The notes beneath the pieces were generated by a model that saw only the letters and a program-made list of their open reading frames with translations, was not told where the DNA came from and searched no databases. From the NCBI GenBank assembly GCA_000437275.1, contig FR899730.1:45837-109836 (forward strand): 64,000 nt of DNA. The letters are read 5' to 3'. Below, in pieces: positions 17,536-27,353 of the stretch. The position numbers and the translations under genes were made by a program. The DNA is from Clostridium sp. CAG:411. Its GTDB lineage: Bacteria > Bacillota > Clostridia > Lachnospirales > Lachnospiraceae. Position 1 is the first letter of the stretch. Each line of letters opens with the position of its first letter.

Positions 17536-18576
17536 GTGAAGCAGGTTACATTGAGTGTTATTGTACCAGTGTTCAATGGAGAGGCGTATATTGATCGTGC
17601 GATGAAGGGAATTTTGTCCCAAACTCTGCATGAATTGGAAGTTATTGTAGTAAATGATGGTTCTACGGATTGCAGTTTACAAAAATTGAAAAAATGGAGC
17701 GAACAGGATGCAAGAGTAATTCTTGTGGATAAAGAAAATGAAGGGGTTTCCATTGCCAGAAATTTAGGAATGAGCAAAGCTTCTGGTAAGTATCTGACAT
17801 TTTTGGATGTGGATGATTATTTAGAACCAGATGCCTATGAAAGAATGGTAGACAGCTTGGAAAAAAGTGGTAGTCAAGCTGCATTATGTTCCTTTTTTTC
17901 AGAATATAAAGATGAGATAGAACAGGTACTACTTCCATGGAAAACAGGAACAGTGCTTACGAAAAAAGAAATTTGGGAACAGCTAATTCCTTGGATGATA
18001 AAGGTATATCCAGAGGATGGAATTTCTACAAACATTTTTGGTTCTGTGTGGAGACTTTGTGTAAGTCAAGAAGCATGGAAAATGGCAGGCGTAGAGTTTG
18101 ACCCTAAGTTACATATTGCGGAAGATTTTGACTTTTGTATTCGATTATACAGTAAACTGGAAAAGATAAGCATTATAAAGGAATCCTTATATCATTACAT
18201 TCGCTGGGAGAATACCACACTTGCTGTTTATCGCAAAAATCAATTTCAAGAGGGAATTGACAATCAGATGCGATTGAAACATTTTTTAGAAGAAGAAGGA
18301 AAGTATGAGCAGTTAAAGAGGAGGTTTGTAGGTAGTTACGTGGATGTATGTATTGGTAGTTTGGTAAATTTTGCGCGTCCGGGAGCACCGCCTAAAAAGC
18401 AGGTGCGAAAAGAACTTAAATCTGTGGTGGAGCAGATTGCAACAAGTCCACTGCAAAGCGAATTTTCCAAACAGCCTCTTACGAGAAATCAAAAATTAGT
18501 TTTATGGCTTATCAAGAGAAAATGGGTGCGTTTGATTTTATTATTGACAGAGATTAGACAGAAAAGAAAAGGATAA
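17536..18576 (+). CDS. GT2 family glycosyltransferase (copy 3)
   Basis: A 346-residue GT-A enzyme with a GTG start behind AGGAGG. Motifs are VIVPVFNGEAYID, VVNDGSTDCS (about 36-45), NEGVSIARN and TFLDVDDYL; the usual DSDD is DVDD here, which still gives the metal-binding DxD. The C-terminal domain is helical and basic. It is likely to add one sugar of the repeat unit. Confidence 0.91.
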   Translation: MKQVTLSVIVPVFNGEAYIDRAMKGILSQTLHELEVIVVNDGSTDCSLQKLKKWSEQDARVILVDKENEGVSIARNLGMSKASGKYLTFLDVDDYLEPDAYERMVDSLEKSGSQAALCSFFSEYKDEIEQVLLPWKTGTVLTKKEIWEQLIPWMIKVYPEDGISTNIFGSVWRLCVSQEAWKMAGVEFDPKLHIAEDFDFCIRLYSKLEKISIIKESLYHYIRWENTTLAVYRKNQFQEGIDNQMRLKHFLEEEGKYEQLKRRFVGSYVDVCIGSLVNFARPGAPPKKQVRKELKSVVEQIATSPLQSEFSKQPLTRNQKLVLWLIKRKWVRLILLLTEIRQKRKG

Positions 18577-18638
18577 AGGGAACAGGTTACTTTTGTCTGG
18601 ATTATTATGGATAAAATAAGTAGATAGGATGGTGTTAT

Positions 18639-20237
18639 ATGTATTCTGGTGGAAGAGTAGAGAAAATGAAAAAAAACATTGCCTGGGGTACGTTCAGTCG
18701 TATTGTGGTAATGATTTACAGCTTTGTATCACGAACATTTTTTATTAAATATTTGGGATTGGCAAATAATGGTATCAATAGTGTGTTTACTGAAATCCTG
18801 ACGATGCTTTCTTTTGCGGAGCTTGGAATTGGTACCGCTATGAATTATAGTTTATACAAGCTTGTGGCAGAGAATGATGTGCCAAAAATAAAGTCCTATA
18901 TGGATTTTTATAAAAAGGCATATCGTGTAATTGCAGCTGTGATTGGTGTAGTTGGTCTTGCCATTATGCCAATTATTCCTCATATGCTTTCTACGGAAGA
19001 TATCAATGGTGCAGGTGGAAATATTTACTTGATTTATTTTCTGTATTTATTTAATACGGTCTGCTCTTATTTTGTCTCTTATAAATATAGCTTATCAAAT
19101 GCAGAACAGAAAAGTTATATCTTTACCAATATCAATCTAATATTCAATCTGGTATGTCAGACGGGACAACTGGTAATATTATTTTTGACAAAGAATTTCT
19201 TGTGTTATTGTTGTGTGGGAGCAGTAGTGCAGTTAATACAAAATTTGGTAACCAATTGGTATATGAATCGACTATATCCGTATTTGAAGGATAAAGATGT
19301 AGAGAAATTATCGAAAAAAGAGATTGGACCAATCATTAAAAATGTAAAGGCGTTGGTAATTTCAAGAATTGGTTCTATTTGTGTCAATGCAACAGACAAC
19401 ATTATTATAACTTGGGTGATTAATGCAACAACATCTGGTTTGATTGGAAATTATAATACATTAATTCGAAATATCAATGGCTTTATGACGATTATCATGA
19501 ACTCACAGACTGCCAGCTTTGGAAACTTGATTGCATCCGAAGGAAAAGAAAAGCAGTATATCGCTTTTAAAAATTTCCGTTTCCTTACATTCTGGATATA
19601 TGGATTTGCTTCTATCGTGTTATTTACGTTAATGACTCCGTTTATCGTAATCTGGTTAGGAAAAGGGTATACAACCTTGACCATTACCATATTTTTGATT
19701 ATGCTTAACTACTATTTAAGTGGGGATCGAAATGCGATTTACAATGTTAAAGTAGCAGGTGGAATTTTTGAGCAGGATAAATGGCTTGCTTTAGTTACGG
19801 CATTTTCCAATCTAAGTATTTCAATTATTGGAGCAAAGTATCTTGGCTTACCTGGTATCTATGTGGGAACGGTGGTTACAGGGTTAATAGAAACCTTTGT
19901 ACGTCCGCATATTGTATATCGCGATTTGTTTGAGGTAAAAACATGGGAATATTACCGAATTGGATTGCAGTATTTGGGAGTGGTCCTTTTTACGGGGGCA
20001 GTATGTTTGGGCTTACAAAAGGCTATTTTACCTGCTAGTGTGATTACTGCTACGGTGGGAACTACAATTGTAGCAAGAGCAAAGGAAATTGGCTTGCGCT
20101 TCTTAGTGCTTGCGATTTTGACTGTAAGTATTCCAAATGTGGTATTTTTCTTGATGTATCGAAAGACAGATGAGTTTATTTACTTAAAAAACATTTTTGC
20201 AAAAATATTTGCTAAATTCAAAAGGAAAAAGGCATAA
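18639..20237 (+). CDS. Wzx-like polysaccharide flippase
   Basis: A 532-residue membrane protein of the MOP/MATE-like polysaccharide transporter family with about 12-14 helices. Family signs include FSRIVVMIYSFVSRTFFIKYLG near the N-terminus and the ELGIGTAMNYSLYKL segment. It flips the lipid-linked repeat unit to the outside for the polymerase. A start at 18666 is also possible. It is the only flippase in the window. Confidence 0.9.
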   Translation: MYSGGRVEKMKKNIAWGTFSRIVVMIYSFVSRTFFIKYLGLANNGINSVFTEILTMLSFAELGIGTAMNYSLYKLVAENDVPKIKSYMDFYKKAYRVIAAVIGVVGLAIMPIIPHMLSTEDINGAGGNIYLIYFLYLFNTVCSYFVSYKYSLSNAEQKSYIFTNINLIFNLVCQTGQLVILFLTKNFLCYCCVGAVVQLIQNLVTNWYMNRLYPYLKDKDVEKLSKKEIGPIIKNVKALVISRIGSICVNATDNIIITWVINATTSGLIGNYNTLIRNINGFMTIIMNSQTASFGNLIASEGKEKQYIAFKNFRFLTFWIYGFASIVLFTLMTPFIVIWLGKGYTTLTITIFLIMLNYYLSGDRNAIYNVKVAGGIFEQDKWLALVTAFSNLSISIIGAKYLGLPGIYVGTVVTGLIETFVRPHIVYRDLFEVKTWEYYRIGLQYLGVVLFTGAVCLGLQKAILPASVITATVGTTIVARAKEIGLRFLVLAILTVSIPNVVFFLMYRKTDEFIYLKNIFAKIFAKFKRKKA

Positions 20238-20251
20238 GCAGGAGGTTTCAT

Positions 20252-21148
20252 ATGGCAGATAATATCATAAAAAAAGTCAGGCATTTCTTTTATTGTATAG
20301 TTTGGATTGGAAAAGATAAAATTACAAAACCTTTTATCGGGCAGCCACAGATTAAATCTGTGGAAGAAACCTATGAAAAGATTTTAACAGATCATGTATC
20401 TGTCAGCCGCTTTGGAGATGGAGAGTTTAAGTGGATGGCAGACTTACCACAGAATACGTTTCAAAATCCATCCAAAGAGATGCAGCAACGACTGATTGAA
20501 ATTAGTAAAAGCGATTTAGAAAACCATATTGTTTGTTTATCCGATACATTTGGTGATTTAAAGCAATTTAATGCGTATGGAAGAGAATTTTGGGGCTGTT
20601 TTATGGGAATGTACCGTAAGAAATGGATGCGTTTTTTAAAGCCTGGAAAAGTATATTATAATACGAATATGACACGTCCCTATATGGACTATGTAGATAA
20701 ATCCCCTTGTGCCATGCGATTTGCCATGTTAAAGAAAATTTGGCAAGATAGAAAAGTTGTGTTAATTGAAGGGGAAAAATCAAGGCTGGGAGTGGGAAAT
20801 GATTTGTTTTCTACTGCGGCATCGGTACAGCGAATATTAGCACCAGCAACAAATGCTTTTGATAAGTATAAAGAATTGCTAACGCGTGCATGTCAATTGG
20901 AGAAAGATACGTTAATTTTAATCGCACTGGGTCCAACGGCTACAATTTTGGCATATGATTTGGCAAAGTGCGGGTATCAGGCATTGGATATTGGACATGT
21001 GGATGTGGAATATGAATGGTTTCAAATGGGTGCGACGAGTAAAGTTCCTCTAAAAAATAAGTATGTAAATGAATCCTTACAAGGTCGCAATATTGGCGAA
21101 CTTCAGGATGAAGAATATATTTCACAGATTATTGATAGGATTGAGTAA
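20252..21148 (+). CDS. GT-D fold glycosyltransferase (PF08759/DUF1792)
   Basis: A 298-residue protein of the GT-D fold family known from streptococcal glycan assembly. The signature FGDGE lies at 54-58, the metal- or nucleotide-binding site in this family. TNMTRPYMDYVDK and LIALGPTATILAYDLAK are also typical. The C-terminal half of the gene at 22195 is a close paralogue. It is probably cytoplasmic. A site AGGAGG precedes the ATG. Confidence 0.88.
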   Translation: MADNIIKKVRHFFYCIVWIGKDKITKPFIGQPQIKSVEETYEKILTDHVSVSRFGDGEFKWMADLPQNTFQNPSKEMQQRLIEISKSDLENHIVCLSDTFGDLKQFNAYGREFWGCFMGMYRKKWMRFLKPGKVYYNTNMTRPYMDYVDKSPCAMRFAMLKKIWQDRKVVLIEGEKSRLGVGNDLFSTAASVQRILAPATNAFDKYKELLTRACQLEKDTLILIALGPTATILAYDLAKCGYQALDIGHVDVEYEWFQMGATSKVPLKNKYVNESLQGRNIGELQDEEYISQIIDRIE

Positions 21149-21179
21149 ATTTAAGCGTATTACAGGGATAGGAGAACGT

Positions 21180-22178
21180 ATGATTTCAGTGATAGTACCG
21201 GTTTTTCGGGTAGAAAAGTTTTTAGACCAGTGTGTAAGGTCGATTCAGAACCAGACATACAAAGATTTGGAAATTATATTAGTAGATGATGGAAGTGACG
21301 ATAATTGTCCTGCCATGTGTGATGCCTATGCAAAAGAGGATCGCAGAATTAAAGTAATACATAAAAAGAATGGTGGATTATCAGATGCGAGAAATGCAGG
21401 CTTAGAGATTGCAACTGGGGAGTATATTGCATTTGTAGATAGTGATGATTATATAGCTACGGATATGTATGAGAAAATGGCAGCAGTTATGGATACTATG
21501 CAGGATGTGGATGTAGTAGTCTGCCCTTTTCAAAAGGTGGCAGAAGAAGATTGCTATAAAAAAGAAAATTCTCAAAATGATGTATGCAAGCACCGCATTT
21601 TAGAGCATGATGGGGTTGTACGAGAAATGTTTTTGGAACAGTATGAGCTATACATCGTTGCATGGAATAAATTATGTAGAAGGAAAATGTGGAAAGAAGT
21701 ACGTTTCCCAGTGGGGAAAATACATGAAGATCAATACACAACCTATAAGATACTATATGAGGCAAGGAAGGTTGCCTTCATGGAGCAGCCATTTTATTTT
21801 TACCGTCAGAGACAGGGAAGTATTATGAGCCGATTTAATGCCAAAGGCTGTATGGACGATATCATGGCATTACAGGAAAAGATGCAGTTTTTTGAGAAAA
21901 AAAAAGAGTGGGAATATGCATGCTGTGCCAGTCGGAGTTTGGAGCATATGATCTATCATTATCATAGGGCAGAAAAGTATAAAGAGAAGGATACAGCAAA
22001 TGCGATTCGTACTTTATTTATAAAAGATTGGAAGCAAATAAAAAAGCAGAAAATAAAAGGCATTTCAAAAGAGAGGACAGCGTATTTTAATAGTTTTATG
22101 ATTTCGGATGCATGGATGAAATGTTATATGAAATGTTATTGGAAGCTGCTCGGTTTAAAACGTAAGTTAAGGAAGTAA
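21180..22178 (+). CDS. GT2 family glycosyltransferase (copy 4, duplicated partner)
   Basis: A 332-residue GT-A enzyme. It has VIVPVFRVEKFLDQC, ILVDDGSDDNCP and AFVDSDDYI. It is closely similar to the N-terminal half of the next gene through IQNQTYKDLEIILVDDGSDD and RIKVIHKKN. The open frame reaches back to 21069 inside the upstream gene, but GGAG at 21171 points to ATG 21180. Confidence 0.92.
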   Translation: MISVIVPVFRVEKFLDQCVRSIQNQTYKDLEIILVDDGSDDNCPAMCDAYAKEDRRIKVIHKKNGGLSDARNAGLEIATGEYIAFVDSDDYIATDMYEKMAAVMDTMQDVDVVVCPFQKVAEEDCYKKENSQNDVCKHRILEHDGVVREMFLEQYELYIVAWNKLCRRKMWKEVRFPVGKIHEDQYTTYKILYEARKVAFMEQPFYFYRQRQGSIMSRFNAKGCMDDIMALQEKMQFFEKKKEWEYACCASRSLEHMIYHYHRAEKYKEKDTANAIRTLFIKDWKQIKKQKIKGISKERTAYFNSFMISDAWMKCYMKCYWKLLGLKRKLRK

Positions 22179-22194
22179 AAGAGGAGGAGTCGGT

Positions 22195-24051
22195 ATGATA
22201 TCTGTTATTGTACCTGTTTATCGTGTAGAGTCATATATCGAATATTGTATACAATCAATTCAAAATCAGACATATAAAGATTTGGAAATCATATTAGTGG
22301 ATGACGGTAGTGACGATGGATGTCCGGAAATTTGCGACAGATACGCAAAAGAGGATAAGCGTATCAAGGTGATTCACAAAAAAAATGAAGGTTTAGCCAG
22401 TGCAAGAAATGTTGGATTGGAAGCAGCTACAGGGGAATATATTTCCTTTGTAGACAGTGATGATTATATACAAACGGAAATGTATGAAGTAATGGTGGCA
22501 TTTTTGGAACGAAATCCAGATATAAATATTGCAATGTGCAGATATAAACAGGTAGAAGAGACCGATCATACGGTTTATTTTGATAGGGCGACAAAAGATT
22601 TTTATACATTAGATCATGATGCTATTGTGAAGGAAATGTTTTCCGAGCAATATGCCATGTATGTAGTTGTATGGAATAAGCTATATCGGCGCACAGTATG
22701 GGAAACCTTGCGTTTTCCAGTTGGAAAACTCCACGAGGATGAATTTGTTTCTTATAAATTTTTATATGAACAAAAGCGTATCGGCATTTATTATGATCGT
22801 TTTTATCATTATCGAAAACGACAGGGAAGCATTACACAGGAGAAGGAAGTGCAATCATATTTGGATTGTACCCAGGCATTACAGCAGAAAATAGATTTTT
22901 TCAGGGAAAAAGAGCAAAATGAATATGCAATGTGCATCAGTCGTTCTTTAAGTACCCTAATCTACTATTTTCAATGTATAAAGAAAAAGGGAGATAAAAA
23001 GAGTGCAGCCCAGATTCGGAATATATTTTTGAAAGAGTGGAAAAGTACAAAGAAGGAAATATATAAAGAATTGCCAAAAGAGCGTAGAAGCTATTTTTCT
23101 TCTTTTGCTATCTCTGAGTTTGTTTTATATTTATATATGCCATTGTATTGGAAAGGACTGAGCATAGTTAGAAAGATTAAAAGAAAGTTGCAGGGAAAGT
23201 ATTATTTGTGGAAAGGGAAAAAACAGGCTGCCAGCAAAAAGAATCCCACTATTATGTCTATTGAGGAGACCTTGGAGACCATCATTGCAAAACGGTGTTC
23301 CGTTAGTCGATATGGAGATGGTGAGTATAAATGGATGGTGGGATTGCCACAAACCTCTTTCCAGCACTTTTCAAAGGAAATGCAGCATAGATTGTTGACG
23401 ATTTGTAAGAGCGAGGAAGAAAATCATTTAATTTGTCTATCGGATGGTTTTGGAAAGCTGGATTACTTAAATAAAGAGGCACAATATTTCTGGTATACAT
23501 TTATGGGAGAAAACAGAGAAAAATGGATTTCTTATTTAAAGCCTGGAAAGGTGTATTATAACACGAATATGACACGCCCGTATATGGATTATGTTGATAA
23601 ATCTCCTTGCGCACATCGCTTTGCATTATTAAAACAGATTTGGCAGGACAGAGATATTATACTGATCGAGGGAGATAAGTCCAGATTAGGAATTGGAAAC
23701 GATTTGTTTGAAACGGCTCGTTCTGTGAAACGTATCCTTGCACCTGCTAGGGATGCCTATGATAAGTATGCGGAAATTATGGAAGCGGCTTGTAAACAAG
23801 ACAAGGATGCGTTGTATCTGATTGCGTTAGGACCTACAGCCACAATACTGGCTTATGATTTGCACAAGACAGGGAGACAGGCTATTGATGTAGGGCATGT
23901 TGATATTGAGTATGAATGGTTTTTGATGGGAGCAACGAAGAAAGTGGCGATTGAAAATAAATATGTCAATGAGGTAGATGCAGGATTGAATTGCAGAGAA
24001 ATGTTAGATGAGACATATCAGTCACAAATCATAGAAAAAATAGAGTGGTAA
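22195..24051 (+). CDS. Fused GT2 / GT-D bifunctional glycosyltransferase
   Basis: A 618-residue protein with two transferase domains. Residues 1 to about 320 form a GT2 enzyme (LVDDGSDDGCP, SFVDSDDYI); about 350-618 form a GT-D enzyme with YGDGE at 373-377 and TNMTRPYMDYVDK. Each half matches one of the two separate genes just upstream (21180 and 20252). A basic linker (RKIKRKLQGKYYLWKGKKQ) joins the halves. It probably adds two sugars in sequence to one acceptor. GAGGAGG lies just before the start. Confidence 0.9.
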   Translation: MISVIVPVYRVESYIEYCIQSIQNQTYKDLEIILVDDGSDDGCPEICDRYAKEDKRIKVIHKKNEGLASARNVGLEAATGEYISFVDSDDYIQTEMYEVMVAFLERNPDINIAMCRYKQVEETDHTVYFDRATKDFYTLDHDAIVKEMFSEQYAMYVVVWNKLYRRTVWETLRFPVGKLHEDEFVSYKFLYEQKRIGIYYDRFYHYRKRQGSITQEKEVQSYLDCTQALQQKIDFFREKEQNEYAMCISRSLSTLIYYFQCIKKKGDKKSAAQIRNIFLKEWKSTKKEIYKELPKERRSYFSSFAISEFVLYLYMPLYWKGLSIVRKIKRKLQGKYYLWKGKKQAASKKNPTIMSIEETLETIIAKRCSVSRYGDGEYKWMVGLPQTSFQHFSKEMQHRLLTICKSEEENHLICLSDGFGKLDYLNKEAQYFWYTFMGENREKWISYLKPGKVYYNTNMTRPYMDYVDKSPCAHRFALLKQIWQDRDIILIEGDKSRLGIGNDLFETARSVKRILAPARDAYDKYAEIMEAACKQDKDALYLIALGPTATILAYDLHKTGRQAIDVGHVDIEYEWFLMGATKKVAIENKYVNEVDAGLNCREMLDETYQSQIIEKIEW

Positions 24052-24071
24052 AACATAGATGGAGGAAAAAT

Positions 24072-25112
24072 ATGAGCAACATGGAGGATTTGATTTCAGT
24101 TATTGTTCCTGTATATGGTGCGGAGAGTTATCTGGAAAAGTGTATTCGTTCCATTATGAATCAAACATACCGAAATTTGGAAATTATTTTAGTGGATGAT
24201 AAATCACCAGATGGCAGCGGAGAACTGTGTGATCAATTAGCAAAAGAGGACGAGCGTATTATCGTGATTCACAGAGAAACAAATGGTGGCATTTCTGCGG
24301 CAAGAAATACAGGAATTGACATTGCCAAAGGAGCTTACATTGGATTTTCTGACTGTGATGACTATATGCATGCAAGAAATTTTGAAATTTTGCATCGTCT
24401 ATTGGTGGAGCATCAGGTAGATATTGTTGTAGCGGACTATTTAGAAATTGAGGATGACGATAATGATCATCAGGATGCAGAGATTGCATATGAGCAAATT
24501 CAAATAGAGCATTATGGTGGAGTGGAATGTATGAACCACCTGTTGACAGAACGAAATGTAAAAACAATCTTGCCTTGGAATAAATTGTATAAACGAAGCG
24601 TGTTTGATGTGGGAAATCGCTTCCCTGAAGGTATCAATGGAGAGGATGATTTTTGCATTCCGCATTTATTGTGTGCAGCAGAAAAAGTAATCTATACGGA
24701 TGTAGCTCTATATTATTGGAGAAAACGTCCGACCAGTTACAGTCGTTCCTTTAAATTATCCAGAACGACCTATCTTTATGTATTAGAGGAACGGGAAGAA
24801 TTTTTAAAAGATAAAATATCCGATGAATTAAAACATCGTTTTCTCGTTCACTATATGGAAATATTATGGGATTTTTATTATTTGGTAAAAATTAATTACC
24901 CAAATGAAAAAGAACGCTATAGAAGTTATCGTAAGAAATTCCAAAATAAATATGAAGAGAATAAACATATCCTTCATATATCCAAAAAGAAGAAATTAAA
25001 GTGGGATGTGTTTAGAAAGGCAATTTTTATCAGTGATGTCTGGTACAAAATCGATCAAATAAAAAGAAAGACCATTCGAAAAATGAAGGGAATTGACAAT
25101 TATTATAATTAA
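24072..25112 (+). CDS. GT2 family glycosyltransferase (copy 5)
   Basis: A 346-residue GT-A enzyme: VIVPVYGAESYLEKC, LVDDKSPDGSG, NGGISAARNTG and GFSDCDDYM (the metal site is DCDD). A negatively charged insert EIEDDDNDHQDAE lies near residue 130. The start at 24072 is set by GGAGG six bases before; the frame opens at 24045 inside the upstream gene. Confidence 0.91.
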   Translation: MSNMEDLISVIVPVYGAESYLEKCIRSIMNQTYRNLEIILVDDKSPDGSGELCDQLAKEDERIIVIHRETNGGISAARNTGIDIAKGAYIGFSDCDDYMHARNFEILHRLLVEHQVDIVVADYLEIEDDDNDHQDAEIAYEQIQIEHYGGVECMNHLLTERNVKTILPWNKLYKRSVFDVGNRFPEGINGEDDFCIPHLLCAAEKVIYTDVALYYWRKRPTSYSRSFKLSRTTYLYVLEEREEFLKDKISDELKHRFLVHYMEILWDFYYLVKINYPNEKERYRSYRKKFQNKYEENKHILHISKKKKLKWDVFRKAIFISDVWYKIDQIKRKTIRKMKGIDNYYN

Positions 25113-25187
25113 AAAAGTTTGAACGAATGCTTTTGCAGTAAATTTTGTAAATATTCATACAAGCATTGACAGGAAAGGAAATTTTGC

Positions 25188-26147
25188 ATGGAGAGCATGA
25201 TAAGTATCATAATACCAGTTTATAAAGTAGAACAATATGTAGAACGTTGCATAAAATGCATACAGGCACAGACTTACACAAAGTGGGAGGCAATTTTTGT
25301 AGATGATGGCTCACCAGATAAAAGTGGAGAAATTTGTGAGAAGTATGCGAAAGAGGATAGCAGAATTAGGGTGATACATAAAAAGAATGCAGGTGTAGCG
25401 GCGGCAAGAAATACAGGGATCATTAGTGCAGAAGGGGAGTTTATTGCATTTATAGATAGTGATGATTATGCACATCCACAGTATTTAGAATATTTAATGA
25501 AGTTACAGAAAAAGTATGATGCAGATTTGGCAATTGTGGGATATGAACTGTCTTATGGAAGTGACATAGGAGAGGGAAAGCCACAAGGGGAAGTTGAAGT
25601 GATGGACAGTGCAGAAGCGATTGAAAAAATAATGGAAAATCAACAGTTTTGCAGTCCATGGTCTAAATTATACAAGAAAAAACTGTTTGAGAAAATTAGA
25701 TATCCAGAGGGTGCAATTTATGAAGATTTAATGACTGCATTTGAAATTTTTCAGGCAGCAGATACCATTGTGTATCAAAATATACCATTGTACTATTATT
25801 TTCAGGTATCAGAAAGTATTACAAGAAGTGAGTTTCATTATGGAAAGCTGGATGAGGCAATTGCATTAAAAAAACAGTATGAATTTATTTCCAAGCATTT
25901 TCCAAGTTTGTCCAAACAGGCAAAATACAAATATTTATATAATGTGTATGGACATATCTTGTGTTTAGTTAAAGCAGAGGATACATATGGAAAGCAAAAA
26001 TATGAAGAATTTTGTAAAGTCTTTAATGAAAATATAGATTTTTTCAAGCAATATGGTGACTTAGATAAAAAGCAGAAATTTCGTTGTGGCATGATAAGAC
26101 ATCCTAAACTATATCGCATGTTATATAAATTGACAAAAAAAGTTTGA
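25188..26147 (+). CDS. GT2 family glycosyltransferase (copy 6)
   Basis: A 319-residue GT-A enzyme with IIIPVYKVEQYVERC, FVDDGSPDKSGE, NAGVAAARNTG and AFIDSDDYA. CSPWSKLYKK replaces the usual WNK motif. It is separated from copy 5 by a 75-base gap with no clear regulatory signal. It probably adds another repeat-unit sugar. Confidence 0.91.
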   Translation: MESMISIIIPVYKVEQYVERCIKCIQAQTYTKWEAIFVDDGSPDKSGEICEKYAKEDSRIRVIHKKNAGVAAARNTGIISAEGEFIAFIDSDDYAHPQYLEYLMKLQKKYDADLAIVGYELSYGSDIGEGKPQGEVEVMDSAEAIEKIMENQQFCSPWSKLYKKKLFEKIRYPEGAIYEDLMTAFEIFQAADTIVYQNIPLYYYFQVSESITRSEFHYGKLDEAIALKKQYEFISKHFPSLSKQAKYKYLYNVYGHILCLVKAEDTYGKQKYEEFCKVFNENIDFFKQYGDLDKKQKFRCGMIRHPKLYRMLYKLTKKV

Positions 26148-26160
26148 TTTGGAGGAAAGT

Positions 26161-27273
26161 ATGAAAGTTGGAATAATTTCAATGCAGCGAATTATAAATT
26201 ATGGTTCGTATCTGCAAGCGTATTCGTTGAAAAAAACAATTGAGCAACTGGGACATGAAGTAGAATTTGTAGATTATACAGTGGAGCCACCGATTGTTCC
26301 TCAAAAAGAGGTGTATGAGCCAAGAAAAAGAAAAAATATTGTTCAAAAAGCAGTAAATTATATATGGGAACATCGAACTGCCAAGAGCAGAAAGATACGA
26401 AAGTATAATCGTTATTTGATGGAGTTGGGAAAGGACTTTAGAACAAAGTATTTTTCGGAATTAGGAATAACGGAGGAGAGAAAATGTCGTGCAAAGGAAG
26501 ATGTGATTGTAATTGGCAGTGATGAAGTATTTAATTGCCTACAGACAAATCCAGATGTAGGATATTCCAAAGAATTGTTTGGAAAGAATGCAAATGCAAA
26601 AAGGGTGATTAGTTATGCAGCTTCCTTTGGAACTACCACGGTAGATGGTTTAGAACAGTATGGAATTAAGGGTGAAGTGGCAGAACTGTTGAAAAAAATG
26701 GATGCGATTTCTGTTAGAGATAAAAATTCAATAAAAGTAATTGAACAGTTGGTTGGTATAGAGCCTGCATACCATGTAGATCCTGTCTTTTTATGTGCCT
26801 ATGAAGGAAAGATACCCGTTAGTGTACCGATGCAGGATTACATTATTGTATATGGGTATAAAGACCGTATTACCGAAGAAGAAGCAAAGGAGATAAACCG
26901 TTTTGCTGAAAAAGAAGGAAAAAAGGTTATCACAATTGGACAGAAGCAAAGATTAGAATGGGAACACATACAACCCTCGCCATTTGAAGTGTTAGCATAT
27001 TTTCAACATGCAGATTATATAATCACAGATACGTTTCATGGTTCTGTATTTTCGATTAAATATGGGAAAAAATTTGCAACAATTATTCGGGAGGCAAATG
27101 TCCAGAAGTTGACAGATTTATTAGAGCGTTTCAGCTTGTGCGATAGAATTGTAACAAAGATTCAGGACTTGGAAAGTGTATTGAAAAAAGAGATAGATGT
27201 GGCATCTGTACAGGAAAAAATCGAAAAAGAAGTTGAAAAAAGTAAGCAATATTTAGAAAAGTCTATGAAATAA
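26161..27273 (+). CDS. Polysaccharide pyruvyl transferase family protein (second copy)
   Basis: A 370-residue PF04230 protein. It opens KVGIISMQRIINYGSYLQAYSL, has VIGSDEVFNCLQT near residue 117, and DTFHGSVFSIKYGK near residue 290 with the conserved His. It differs from the copy at 10118 and sits directly before an FeS protein, a pairing common in EPS clusters. ATG 26161 has GGAGG five bases upstream. Confidence 0.88.
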   Translation: MKVGIISMQRIINYGSYLQAYSLKKTIEQLGHEVEFVDYTVEPPIVPQKEVYEPRKRKNIVQKAVNYIWEHRTAKSRKIRKYNRYLMELGKDFRTKYFSELGITEERKCRAKEDVIVIGSDEVFNCLQTNPDVGYSKELFGKNANAKRVISYAASFGTTTVDGLEQYGIKGEVAELLKKMDAISVRDKNSIKVIEQLVGIEPAYHVDPVFLCAYEGKIPVSVPMQDYIIVYGYKDRITEEEAKEINRFAEKEGKKVITIGQKQRLEWEHIQPSPFEVLAYFQHADYIITDTFHGSVFSIKYGKKFATIIREANVQKLTDLLERFSLCDRIVTKIQDLESVLKKEIDVASVQEKIEKEVEKSKQYLEKSMK

Positions 27274-27353
27274 TATAGCTTTATAGGTATAAAAGTAAGC
27301 GAAAGTTTGAAGCTGTGTGTGAAACATTTGCATAAATAAAAGGAGAGAAAAGT

